A DNA stretch of 64,000 bases from positions 1,993,001-2,057,000 of the forward strand of contig NZ_CP115160.1 of NCBI RefSeq assembly GCF_027594545.1. Reading direction: 5' to 3'. Position 1 is the first letter of the stretch. Every line of letters begins with the position of its first letter. The position numbers and the translations under genes were made by a program. Below the pieces are notes generated by a model. The model ran no database searches and was not told the DNA's origin. It saw nothing but the letters and a program-made list of their open reading frames with translations. Shown here in pieces: positions 9,103-18,500 of the stretch. The DNA is from Algoriphagus sp. TR-M9. GTDB lineage: Bacteria; Bacteroidota; Bacteroidia; Cytophagales; Cyclobacteriaceae.

Positions 9103-10423
9103 GCGAATCAAAATAGGGCAGTTGATTCGTGAGAAAAAAGCACATTCTCAGACAGGACCTTTTGGCACGCAATTGAAAGCTTCTGAATATGTTGATTTTG
9201 GAATTCCAGTAATCAATGTGAGAAATATTGGAATGGGTGATGTCCGTTCTGATAATTTGGAATACCTGAATGATTCAAAAGCTCTAGAGTTAAAATCCCA
9301 TCGACTTAAAAAAGATGATATTGTTTTTGGAAGAAAAGGTGCTGTAGAGAGACACTCATTTATAACCGAAAATGAGAATGGCTGGATTCAAGGATCAGAT
9401 TGTATCAGATTAAGGATTCTTACTGATGAATTTAACCCCAAATTTATTTCTTATTTTTTCAGAACTTATGCACATCAGCAATGGATGATTAACCTTGGCT
9501 CATTTGGAGCCACAATGGGTTCTTTAAATCAGGAAATCATTTCAAAAATTGAAATCCCGGATATTCCACGATCAAAGCAAGATGAAATAACAACAACTCT
9601 CTCCGCCTATGACGACCTGATCGAAAACAACAACCAGCGCATCAAGCTGTTGGAAGAAATGGCCGAGGAAATCTCCAAAGAGTGGTTTGTACGCATGCGT
9701 TTCCCTGCCACGGCAGGCAGGCCAGGTTATCAGGATTGTAAGTTCTTTGATCAAGAGGGTAAAGAAGTGCCGCATGGAACGCCAGGTGCTTTGCCGGAGG
9801 GGTGGAGGGATGGTGTGTTTGGTGATTTGGTTGAGGTAAAAAAGGGACGGAACATTACAGCTTCAACCATTCGAGAAGGGAAAGTTCCAGTTGTTGCTGG
9901 AGGACTAACTCCAGCTTATTATCATGACACTCCAAATACGAAATCACCAACTATTACTGTTAGTGCTTCTGGTGCTAACTCAGGTTATGTAAATCTTTAC
10001 TATGAAGACATTTGGGCTTCTGATTGTTCCTACGTGGATTCTGAAATGACTGACCTCCTTTATTTTCTTTATTCAACTCTAAGGGTCAGACAAAAGGAAG
10101 TTTTTCATTTACAAAAAGGATCAGCGCAGCCACATGTATATCCCAAGGATATTATGGGACTTAAACTGAATTTACCTGAGAATGAGCTTTTAAAGAAATT
10201 TGAAAATTTGATTAATCCATTTTACACCGAAATAGGTGTATTGAAAAATAAAAACCAAATCCTTCAAGAAACCCGAGACTTACTCTTACCACGTTTGATC
10301 AGTGGCAAGCTGGATGTATCAGATTTGGGTATAAATGAACCTGAAAATATGAGCATGGCTGCTGAGCCGGAAGGAACTTATCAAATGGATAACCGAACAG
10401 ACGCATGGCAGATGATCAAATAA
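9095..10423 (+). CDS. hsdS: type I restriction-modification specificity subunit HsdS
   Basis: A 442-residue DNA-recognition subunit with two target recognition domains (about residues 8-165 and 245-385), each followed by a conserved helical spacer; the central one contains YDDLIENNNQRIKLLEEMAE. The two recognition domains are visibly more A+T-rich than the central spacer, the usual sign that such domains are exchanged between hsdS genes. Both halves are intact, so two half-site recognition is expected. It starts within the last codons of hsdM (8-bp overlap) and overlaps the next gene by 19 bp. The recognised DNA sequence cannot be predicted from this alone. Confidence 0.95.
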   Translation: MLKRIKIGQLIREKKAHSQTGPFGTQLKASEYVDFGIPVINVRNIGMGDVRSDNLEYLNDSKALELKSHRLKKDDIVFGRKGAVERHSFITENENGWIQGSDCIRLRILTDEFNPKFISYFFRTYAHQQWMINLGSFGATMGSLNQEIISKIEIPDIPRSKQDEITTTLSAYDDLIENNNQRIKLLEEMAEEISKEWFVRMRFPATAGRPGYQDCKFFDQEGKEVPHGTPGALPEGWRDGVFGDLVEVKKGRNITASTIREGKVPVVAGGLTPAYYHDTPNTKSPTITVSASGANSGYVNLYYEDIWASDCSYVDSEMTDLLYFLYSTLRVRQKEVFHLQKGSAQPHVYPKDIMGLKLNLPENELLKKFENLINPFYTEIGVLKNKNQILQETRDLLLPRLISGKLDVSDLGINEPENMSMAAEPEGTYQMDNRTDAWQMIK

Positions 10424-11454
10424 CCTCAGCGCAAGATTGGTTTGAAGCTATTCAGCACAAAATAGCACAAGCCCAGCAGCAAACTGCACTTACTATCAAT
10501 AAGGACCTGCTTCAGCTCTATTATGAAATAGGTACTTCCATACTGAAAGTGCAGGCAGAAAAAGGCTGGGGCAGTCAAGTCATCGATCAGTTGGCCAAGC
10601 ACATTAAAAAAAGCTTTCCATCATCTACAGGGTTCTCTGTCCGCAATTTGAAATACATGCGGGCTTTTGCGGTTGCCTATCCAGACTTTCCAATTGTGCA
10701 AGTACCACTTGCACAAAATAGCGAAGAGAAAATGCAAGTGTCGCTTGCACAAATTCCCTGGTACCACCACATCAGCTTACTCACCAAGGTCAAAGACGAA
10801 GAAGAGCGTATCTTCTATATCGTAGCTACGGCCAAAAACAACTGGAGCAGAGATACCATGCTTTTGCAGGTCAAATCCAAACTATACCACCGTCAGGGAA
10901 AAGCCATCACCAACTTTGACTCTACTTTGCCCACCCCACAGTCAGACTTGGCTCAGCAAACCATCAAAGACCCCTATGTATTTGATTTTATGGCGCTCAC
11001 AGCGCCTTTTCGAGAAAAAGATATTGAAGACCAACTGGTCAATCATGTCTCTAAATTTTTGCTTGAGCTGGGCAAAGGATTTGCATTCATAGGTAAGCAA
11101 TACCACCTCACTGTTGCTGATCAGGATTATTACTTGGACCTGCTCTTTTACCATGTAGTCCTCAAGTGTTATGTGGTCATCGAGTTGAAAAACACCAAGT
11201 TCACTCCTGAGTATGCCGGCAAACTCAATTTTTACTTGTCTGCCATAGATGATGCACTCAAAACGGATGCTGATCAGCCCTCTATAGGAATCATACTTTG
11301 CAGAGACAAAAACAATTTGGAGGTAGAATTTGCCCTTCGAGGAATGAGTCAACCCATGGGCGTAAGTGAGTTTGCGCTTACAGAAACACTACCCGAATCA
11401 CTTAAAAGTAGCTTACCAACAGTAGAAGAAATTGAAAAAGAACTAGAGCAATAA
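10405..11454 (+). CDS. DUF1016/YhcG-family PD-(D/E)xK nuclease in the RM operon
   Basis: A 349-residue protein with an N-terminal DUF1016-type helical domain (about residues 8-170) and a C-terminal PD-(D/E)xK nuclease fold: YYLDLLFYH near residue 241 supplies the acidic residue and VIELKN (about 259-264) the ExK pair. Family members are often encoded between hsdS and hsdR or beside other defence genes; they resemble Holliday-junction or mobile-element nucleases. It overlaps hsdS by 19 bp and shares one base of its stop with the hsdR start, so it is part of the coupled operon. Its role in restriction is not established. Confidence 0.9.
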   Translation: MADDQITSAQDWFEAIQHKIAQAQQQTALTINKDLLQLYYEIGTSILKVQAEKGWGSQVIDQLAKHIKKSFPSSTGFSVRNLKYMRAFAVAYPDFPIVQVPLAQNSEEKMQVSLAQIPWYHHISLLTKVKDEEERIFYIVATAKNNWSRDTMLLQVKSKLYHRQGKAITNFDSTLPTPQSDLAQQTIKDPYVFDFMALTAPFREKDIEDQLVNHVSKFLLELGKGFAFIGKQYHLTVADQDYYLDLLFYHVVLKCYVVIELKNTKFTPEYAGKLNFYLSAIDDALKTDADQPSIGIILCRDKNNLEVEFALRGMSQPMGVSEFALTETLPESLKSSLPTVEEIEKELEQ

Positions 11455-14400
11455 TGGCCTTTCTGAACGAATCACATATTGAAGAAGCAGATATCCAGTT
11501 TTTCGAATTGATACTGGGCTATGAACACCTCAATGCCTGGGAAAAGAAGTTGGTTGGTAGAGATACGCTTAAAGATGTGGTGCTGAAAAATCGTTTAAGA
11601 GCTAAGCTTTCAGAAATCAATGCTCATCTTCCTGAGGAAAGCATCAATTATGCAGTACAAGAGCTTTGTAAAAGTCGTGCAACGCTGACACCTGTTTTAG
11701 CCAATAAAGAAGTCTATGAATTAATTAAAGGTGGAGTGCCGGTTACTTACTTAAATAAAGCTGGCAGAGAAGAAAATGATTACGTAAAAGTCATTGATGT
11801 CGATGAACCTGCAAACAACGAATTTCTTGTTGTTTCTCAGCTGAGCATAGCATACTTGCAAACAGACAATATCACACGTAGACCGGATCTACTGCTCTAT
11901 GTGAATGGGCTACCGCTGGTGATGATTGAGTTGAAAAATGCCACAGAAAAGGTCAAGGTGGGCTATGACAAAAATCTCAAGGACTATCGTAGAGATATTC
12001 CCCAGCTTTTCTGGTACAATTGTTTTGTCTGCATTTCCAATGGAATTCAAACACGAGTAGGCGCTTTTGATGCTGATTGGGGGCATTTCTTTTCGTGGGT
12101 CAAACTGGAAGACACAGCGGTGACGCATAACCAGATGAATAGGGAAGAGGTAGAAGCTGAAAGTAGAAATGCTAGTAGCCGCTTAAGCCTTGAGTTATTT
12201 GGGCGTGGATTATGTCAAAAGAATAACTTACTCGATTACTTTGAAAATTTTGTCTTGTATCACAAAAACAAGGTTAAAATCATAGCTAAGAACCATCAAT
12301 TCCTTGGAGTTAATAATGCCATTGTTTCCTTAAATAATCGCGAGGGTAAAGGCGGGAAGTTGGGCGTTTTTTGGCATACCCAAGGGTCTGGTAAATCCTA
12401 CTCAATGATCTTCTTTTCAAGAAAGATTCATCGCAAAGTAAATGGAAATTGGTCATTCCTAATTATTACAGACCGCAAAGACTTAGACGATCAAATTTTC
12501 AGGAATTTCTTAGAAACTGAGGCCATCCCCAAAGTCGAAAATCCCAAAAAGAACAAATACCGACCCAAAAACAGAGCCCAATTAAAACTTGATCTGCAAA
12601 GTAACCTGACACATTCCTTTGCTTTGATTCATAAATTTGGAATAGAAAAAGGGAAGACCTATCCAAAACTGACAGACCGAGAAGATTGGATTGTCATCGT
12701 TGATGAGGCGCATCGTACGCAATACAAGGGATTGGCAGAAAATATGCGCATAGCGATACCAAATGCACAATACATTGCTTTTACAGGGACACCATTACTC
12801 AGAAATGAGCAAACAAAAGACTGGTTTGGTCCTTATGTATCGGAGTACAACTTTGCTCAAAGTATAGAAGATGGTGCCACTGTGCCATTGTACTACAAGA
12901 AAAGTGTCCCAAGAGTAGAGCAGGTCAATGAAGACTTGGTAGGTGATGCGGCTGAAATTCTGGAAGAAGAAAATCTAAGTGAGGAACAAAAAAAGAAATT
13001 AGACAAAGAGTATTCTACGTTATTTGAAGTCGTTAGGAGGGAAGACAGGCTTCAGGAAATTGCTAAGCATATTGTGCAGCATTACCCGTATCGTCTTGAT
13101 GTGCTTGATGATAACCAGCATCGCAAACCTATGAAAGCCATGGTGGTTTGTATTGACAAATTTACAGCAGTCAGGACGTTTGAATTTGTTCAAGCCGCTC
13201 AAAAAGAAGAAATTAAAGAACTCCGCAAAAAGATTGTAAAGGAAAAGAATCCTGAGCTAAAGGAACGCTATAAACGCGCAATTGCATTCATGGAGGAAAC
13301 CAGAATGTCAGCTGTAATCAGTCAGGAGGGTTCCGATAAAGAAGAAAAGGAGGTATTTGAAAAAGAAGGGCTCAACATTACACCTCATCGTAATTTGATG
13401 GATTATCCCGATAAAGATGGGAGGAATATTGAAGATTACTTCAAAGACCCAAATAATACCTATAGGATTGTATTTGTAACTGCTATGTGGCTTACTGGAT
13501 TTGATGCTCCTTCAGTGTCTACATTGTACCTTGATAAGCCCCTTCAAAACCATACCTTGATGCAGACCATCGCTCGGGCTAATCGTGTTATGGAGGGTAA
13601 GAAAAACGGATTAGTCATTGACTACTTTGGTGTATTTAGAAACCTTAAAAAAGCACTTGCCGCTTATGCAGAGGGAAGCAAGGGGAAATCGACAGAGGAT
13701 GACTCAGATGAATTTCCAGTTAAGGAGTTTGAAGAGCTCTTAACATTGTTAAAGAATGGGATATCTGAGGCAAAAAGCTATTTTAAGCAACTTGGTGCTG
13801 ATATAGATGAAATTATCAACCTTGGTGAAAGAGGCTTTAAAGAAATTGAGTTATTTCAGGAATTTGCCAATATCATTCTTACAAAGGATGATTACAGTAA
13901 GCAGCTAGGTCTTTTTGTAAACACCATCGCTTCACTTTATGATTCAGCAAAACCTGAAATCTATAATTATCCGGATATTAAGAAGTCAAGAGACGTATTC
14001 GAATACCTGAAGAAAGTAGTTGACAGGCATGTAGACCAGGATGAAGCAATAGAACGAGCTAAGAAGAAAATAGATGCTTTATTAGATTCAAGCGTCTTGG
14101 GTAAGGGCGATTTAGTTGCTGATCCTAAGGTTAATTATCTCATAAAACAAGGAAAGCAAATTGATTTAAGTAAGCTGAACTTTGAACTACTCAGAGCAGA
14201 ATTCCCTGAAAAGAAACATAAAAATATACAGTTTGCTGATTTGCGAGAATTGATGGAAATCAAGCTGAAGCAGATGCTTGCTCAAAACAAAACTCGTGGT
14301 TCATTTTTAGAACGGTTTGAAAAGGTAATTGAAGATTATAATTCAGGCAGTTTATCCATCGAAGAAGCTTATGAAGAGCTGATAAAACAGGCAGAAGATT

Positions 14401-14744
14401 TATCCGAGGAGCTGGAGCGAGCTGCGAAAAATGAGATGGATGAAACTGAATTGGAACTCTTTGATCTTCTTAAAAAGGAAAAACTAACAAAGGAGGAAGA
14501 AAAGAGTGTAAAACTGGCTGCTAGTGGCTTGCTTAAAATTCTCTTCGATGCTAAGAATAGGATCTTAATTCAAGAATGGCATAAGGATAAGAATACGCAG
14601 GAGATAGTTCGTCAGGAAATTATGAGAATTCTGGATCAAACATTGCCAGATAGCTATACGAGAAAGGTTTTTACCGAAAAATCTGAGGTAGTTTTTCAAC
14701 ATTTTTATGAGCAAGCTGAATTAGGAAGAGGTTTTGCAGGGTAA
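11454..14744 (+). CDS. hsdR: type I restriction endonuclease subunit HsdR
   Basis: A 1096-residue restriction and translocation subunit. The N-terminal nuclease domain has RPDLLLY near residue 143 and the ELK catalytic pair near 158-160. The superfamily 2 translocase follows: Walker A TQGSGKS (about 309-315), Walker B/DEAH DEAH (about 415-418) and motif III FTGTP (near 442). The C-terminal 350 residues are helical and bind HsdM. All motifs are intact, so the system is probably active. Translation is coupled to the upstream gene through TAATG. An AT-rich inverted repeat at 14783-14800 lies after the stop but is a weak terminator. Confidence 0.95.
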   Translation: MAFLNESHIEEADIQFFELILGYEHLNAWEKKLVGRDTLKDVVLKNRLRAKLSEINAHLPEESINYAVQELCKSRATLTPVLANKEVYELIKGGVPVTYLNKAGREENDYVKVIDVDEPANNEFLVVSQLSIAYLQTDNITRRPDLLLYVNGLPLVMIELKNATEKVKVGYDKNLKDYRRDIPQLFWYNCFVCISNGIQTRVGAFDADWGHFFSWVKLEDTAVTHNQMNREEVEAESRNASSRLSLELFGRGLCQKNNLLDYFENFVLYHKNKVKIIAKNHQFLGVNNAIVSLNNREGKGGKLGVFWHTQGSGKSYSMIFFSRKIHRKVNGNWSFLIITDRKDLDDQIFRNFLETEAIPKVENPKKNKYRPKNRAQLKLDLQSNLTHSFALIHKFGIEKGKTYPKLTDREDWIVIVDEAHRTQYKGLAENMRIAIPNAQYIAFTGTPLLRNEQTKDWFGPYVSEYNFAQSIEDGATVPLYYKKSVPRVEQVNEDLVGDAAEILEEENLSEEQKKKLDKEYSTLFEVVRREDRLQEIAKHIVQHYPYRLDVLDDNQHRKPMKAMVVCIDKFTAVRTFEFVQAAQKEEIKELRKKIVKEKNPELKERYKRAIAFMEETRMSAVISQEGSDKEEKEVFEKEGLNITPHRNLMDYPDKDGRNIEDYFKDPNNTYRIVFVTAMWLTGFDAPSVSTLYLDKPLQNHTLMQTIARANRVMEGKKNGLVIDYFGVFRNLKKALAAYAEGSKGKSTEDDSDEFPVKEFEELLTLLKNGISEAKSYFKQLGADIDEIINLGERGFKEIELFQEFANIILTKDDYSKQLGLFVNTIASLYDSAKPEIYNYPDIKKSRDVFEYLKKVVDRHVDQDEAIERAKKKIDALLDSSVLGKGDLVADPKVNYLIKQGKQIDLSKLNFELLRAEFPEKKHKNIQFADLRELMEIKLKQMLAQNKTRGSFLERFEKVIEDYNSGSLSIEEAYEELIKQAEDLSEELERAAKNEMDETELELFDLLKKEKLTKEEEKSVKLAASGLLKILFDAKNRILIQEWHKDKNTQEIVRQEIMRILDQTLPDSYTRKVFTEKSEVVFQHFYEQAELGRGFAG

Positions 14745-14826
14745 GAATAATACTTTGTATTACGCAAATCACTAATGTTGTTACATAATTTATATTATGT
14801 TAAATACTATTCCTGATTTATGATTT

Positions 14827-15525
14827 TTACCCCTTCCAATCCTTTATCTCAACTTTCAGTTCTTCTGCTCCCCCCACCACGGCTAATCCGTAATTAGGAA
14901 TAGCACTCAGGTATTTTACTGCGTATATCTGTTTAGGAGGTTTTGAATTATGTTCCCGAATCTCTAGCCAAGGATTTTGATTTACAGAACGAACCAAAAC
15001 CTGATCAAGTGGAAAACTTAATCCTTTACCCAGATACTTTATCAGGGCTTCTTTTATACACCAGTGTTTAAAGAAAACTTCGCTTAGCTTCTTTTCACTG
15101 GAATTTTGGATGATTGAGATTTCTTCAGGCGCGAAAAAATGGGAAGAAATCAATTCTGCTTCCACCTCGGGGTCCAAAAATTCACAGTCCACCCCCAGTT
15201 TTCCCTCACGGGAAAAACCAATGGCTACATGATCACGGGAATGCGAGGAATTGAAATAGAGTTTTTCCTTTGAGAAGGCAATAAATGGTTTTCCCAATGG
15301 GCTATAACCAAAACGAATGGACTTTGGGCTTAGGTCTAGGTATGATGCAGCTAGTTTTCGCAGCATAGTCCGCCTTTTAATAAATAAGTCCCGGTGTTTT
15401 TGGTACACCAATTTTTCCAGCCTTTTGAGTTCATCATTTGAAAGATATTCAGGATTGGTATCCGGAATAGTCGAAAGATTACCTACCCATAGCTCTACTC
15501 TCATACTTATCTGATCTGATCCCAT
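14827..15525 (-). CDS. 4'-phosphopantetheinyl transferase, Sfp type
   Basis: A 232-residue enzyme that transfers phosphopantetheine from CoA to the active serine of carrier domains. The magnesium-binding GVDCEF motif (about residues 114-119) and the WCIKEALIKYLGKG motif (about 150-163) are intact. It overlaps the synthetase gene upstream by 19 bp and is the last gene of the minus arm, so it most likely primes the carrier domains of both synthetases and the free carrier protein in this locus. Confidence 0.95.
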   Translation of the reverse strand: MGSDQISMRVELWVGNLSTIPDTNPEYLSNDELKRLEKLVYQKHRDLFIKRRTMLRKLAASYLDLSPKSIRFGYSPLGKPFIAFSKEKLYFNSSHSRDHVAIGFSREGKLGVDCEFLDPEVEAELISSHFFAPEEISIIQNSSEKKLSEVFFKHWCIKEALIKYLGKGLSFPLDQVLVRSVNQNPWLEIREHNSKPPKQIYAVKYLSAIPNYGLAVVGGAEELKVEIKDWKG

Positions 15526-18500
15526 TTTTCCAGGTTTCTGGCAATGGCAGCATTCATTTGCCCTGTATAAGGCTCACGCATCAATTTCAAGTGTGGTCCC
15601 AAAATCTCCTCATGATCTACGATCTTTACCAAAGGCTCCCAGCCGAAAGCATGCTTAAACTCCCTGGGCGTGGTAATAAGCAAGGTTTCGCAGTCAATTT
15701 TCTCAGGTTTATAAGAGAGCAAATACTTTTTCAACAAACCTGTATCCCGGATCAATACAGGCTGATTTTTATCTTTTTTTACCTTTTTGATCAATTTACT
15801 GATCAGTACTGAAGGTTTATTCCAATAGTCTAAATACTTGAATAATTTTCTATAGCCTCCCTTACCAAACACCCGTGATTTATCGAAAAACAGAGGTGGG
15901 TCTATCATCACCAGATTGACCTTCTCCCCTTCTTGCATTAGTCTTTTAGCTAACTCAAATGCCACCACATTCCCAATAGAATAAGATAAAATCCGATAAG
16001 GGCCATTCTTCTGAATCAATTTGATTTCTTCCAGACAAAGCGCAGCGATCTCTTCTATGCTTCTCGGAACAGAGTCCTTCACCAATTCCGGACTAACCGA
16101 TAAAACCCCATAAACAGGGTATTCAGCAGGTAAATGTCTGGTTAACTGACTATATACGGTTTCATAGTAAAACTCGCTGTGTATGCAGAAAACCGGTAAT
16201 TTATCTCCAGTAGTCTTAACAGGTATGATTCTTTTTATAGGTTTGGAAAGGGATTCAACTAACTCTTTTTTAATTACTATCTTCTTTGAAATATCCTGAA
16301 TTGAATCCGTTAGTTGAATTGGCTTTTGGAATTCATAACTATCATTTAGTTCCTTTTCTACCAACTTCCATTCATATTCAGCCCCTCCATTTTTTTGGAT
16401 ACTATCTTTAACTCCGATCAACTTCTGCCCTAAATACTTCTCCCAAACTTTTAATATCTCCAACTCCAGCAAATTTTCTGGCCGCGCATACTCCTCATGA
16501 TGAAGGGATTTCACTAGAGATTCCACCGTAGAATAGCGAAGAAATTGAGCAGGAGTCACCTTAATACCTATGTTTCTACACCTGGAAATAATGCGAATAC
16601 TTTGCAAAGAATTACCTCCCAGGTCATTAAAGTCTCTGTTGACCGGCACTTCCTCTACTCCCATCACATCTGCCCAGATACCAGCAACTTGGCGTTCCAG
16701 GTAGGTAGATGGCCCTCTAAAGGCTGATTCAGCAGCTTTTGGTTGGGATTGAGCAAGCTCTTGAATGGAGGCTAAATCCACTTTCCCGTTAGGCAAACGC
16801 GGCCAATCATCCAATGCTACAAAGATTTCCGGCACCATATAGTTGGGGAGCTTTTGACGCAAAAACCTGCTCAGCTCACTTTCTTCTAAACCCGCGGATG
16901 TTGAGTAAGCTAAAATTAGCTGAGGTTCCTTAGCTGTGCTAACCAGAGCCACTGCTGTCTGGACAGTAGGGAATTGCAGCGCCAATTCCTGTATTTCACC
17001 CAACTCGATTCGATGACCCCGAATTTTTACCTGATTATCGGTTCTTCCCAGATATTCTATCAAGCCGTCTTTCTGAATGCGAACGAGGTCTCCGGTTCTA
17101 TAAATCCTATCCCAAACCTCTGAATAAGGGTTTTTTAGGAATTTTTCATCGGTTTCACTTTTCGATAAATAGCCTTTTGTCAACCCTGCTCCGGCAATGC
17201 AAAGTTCACCCGAAATCCCTACTGGACTTAACTTTTGCTGCTCATCCAAAACGTAGCCCAAAGCATTGGAAGTTGCCAGACCTATGGGCACTTTATGAAA
17301 TGACTCACCGGCTTTTAGCTCTTGAACAGTACACCAAACCGTTCCTTCGGTAGGCCCATATTCATTAAAAAGCCTTGTTTTCGGCTGTTTTTCAAAATGT
17401 GATGAAATCAATTCATTGGGGAACTCCTCTCCTGCCAATATCACTATTTTAAGAGAATCCCATGAATTTTCACTCCCTTGCATCAATGCCTGATACAGGG
17501 AAGGAAGCATTAGGGTATGACTTACTTTTTCTCTACTAATTAGTGTGGAAAGTGCGGTAGAATCCAGAGTTTCATTGGCCTGAGAAATAACCAATTTTCC
17601 TCCAGTACAGAGTGACCAAAAAATCCCCGCAACCGAACTATCAAATGAAAAGGAGGACAACAATAAAAAGGCTTCTGGAGACTCTTGATAATAAGCTTTT
17701 CTAGCAGCAACGGATGAATATAAATTTTGATGATTTACGTAAACTCCTTTGGGTTTATTTGTACTTCCCGAAGTGAAAATAAGATAAGCATTTCTATTTT
17801 CAGAAATATTCTTATCAATTTGATTTACAGTATTTTGATTGTAATCAAGTGAATCAATTTCTAGAGAATGGATGGACTCTTTTATAGAGGTTTTGGAAGC
17901 TAATAATCCTCGGTGAGTAAGCACATATTTGGCTCCGGATTCTGCCAAATAGTGAATAATTCTATCGTCAGGATATTCTGGATCCAGCGGCAAATATGCT
18001 CCTCCAAATTTCATAATTGCCAATAGGGAAACAAGGAAATCAACGGACCTTTCCATATAGATTCCTATCGGTAACTCAGGGTCTAGATTAAGCTTTTCAA
18101 GTTCCTTGGAAATGATAGCACTTCTATGTCCCAATTCTCCATAAGTCAAGCGCTCCGATCCGCAAACCACAGCGACTTGATCTCTTTTATTTTGCAGGTT
18201 ATCAAGAATCGCTGTTAAAACCGTTCCTTCATTTTCGGGATGAAAATCCGGGCTTAAACCTGAAGTTAAAAAGCTTCTTTCCTCTTCTGAGATCAGAGAA
18301 TAAGCGTGGATAGGCAAATCTGGATGATCACAAATCTCCTTGAGGAGGGTTGCAAAATGCCTATTCATACGATCCGCAAAGACGGTGGAGAACAAATCTT
18401 GGCTAAATTCTATCCCAATTTGATAAGCCCCATCTTTCAACCCAAAATGATGTAAAGTCAAGTCAAACTTAGAAACATCCAGATCCAGGACTTCAAAATC

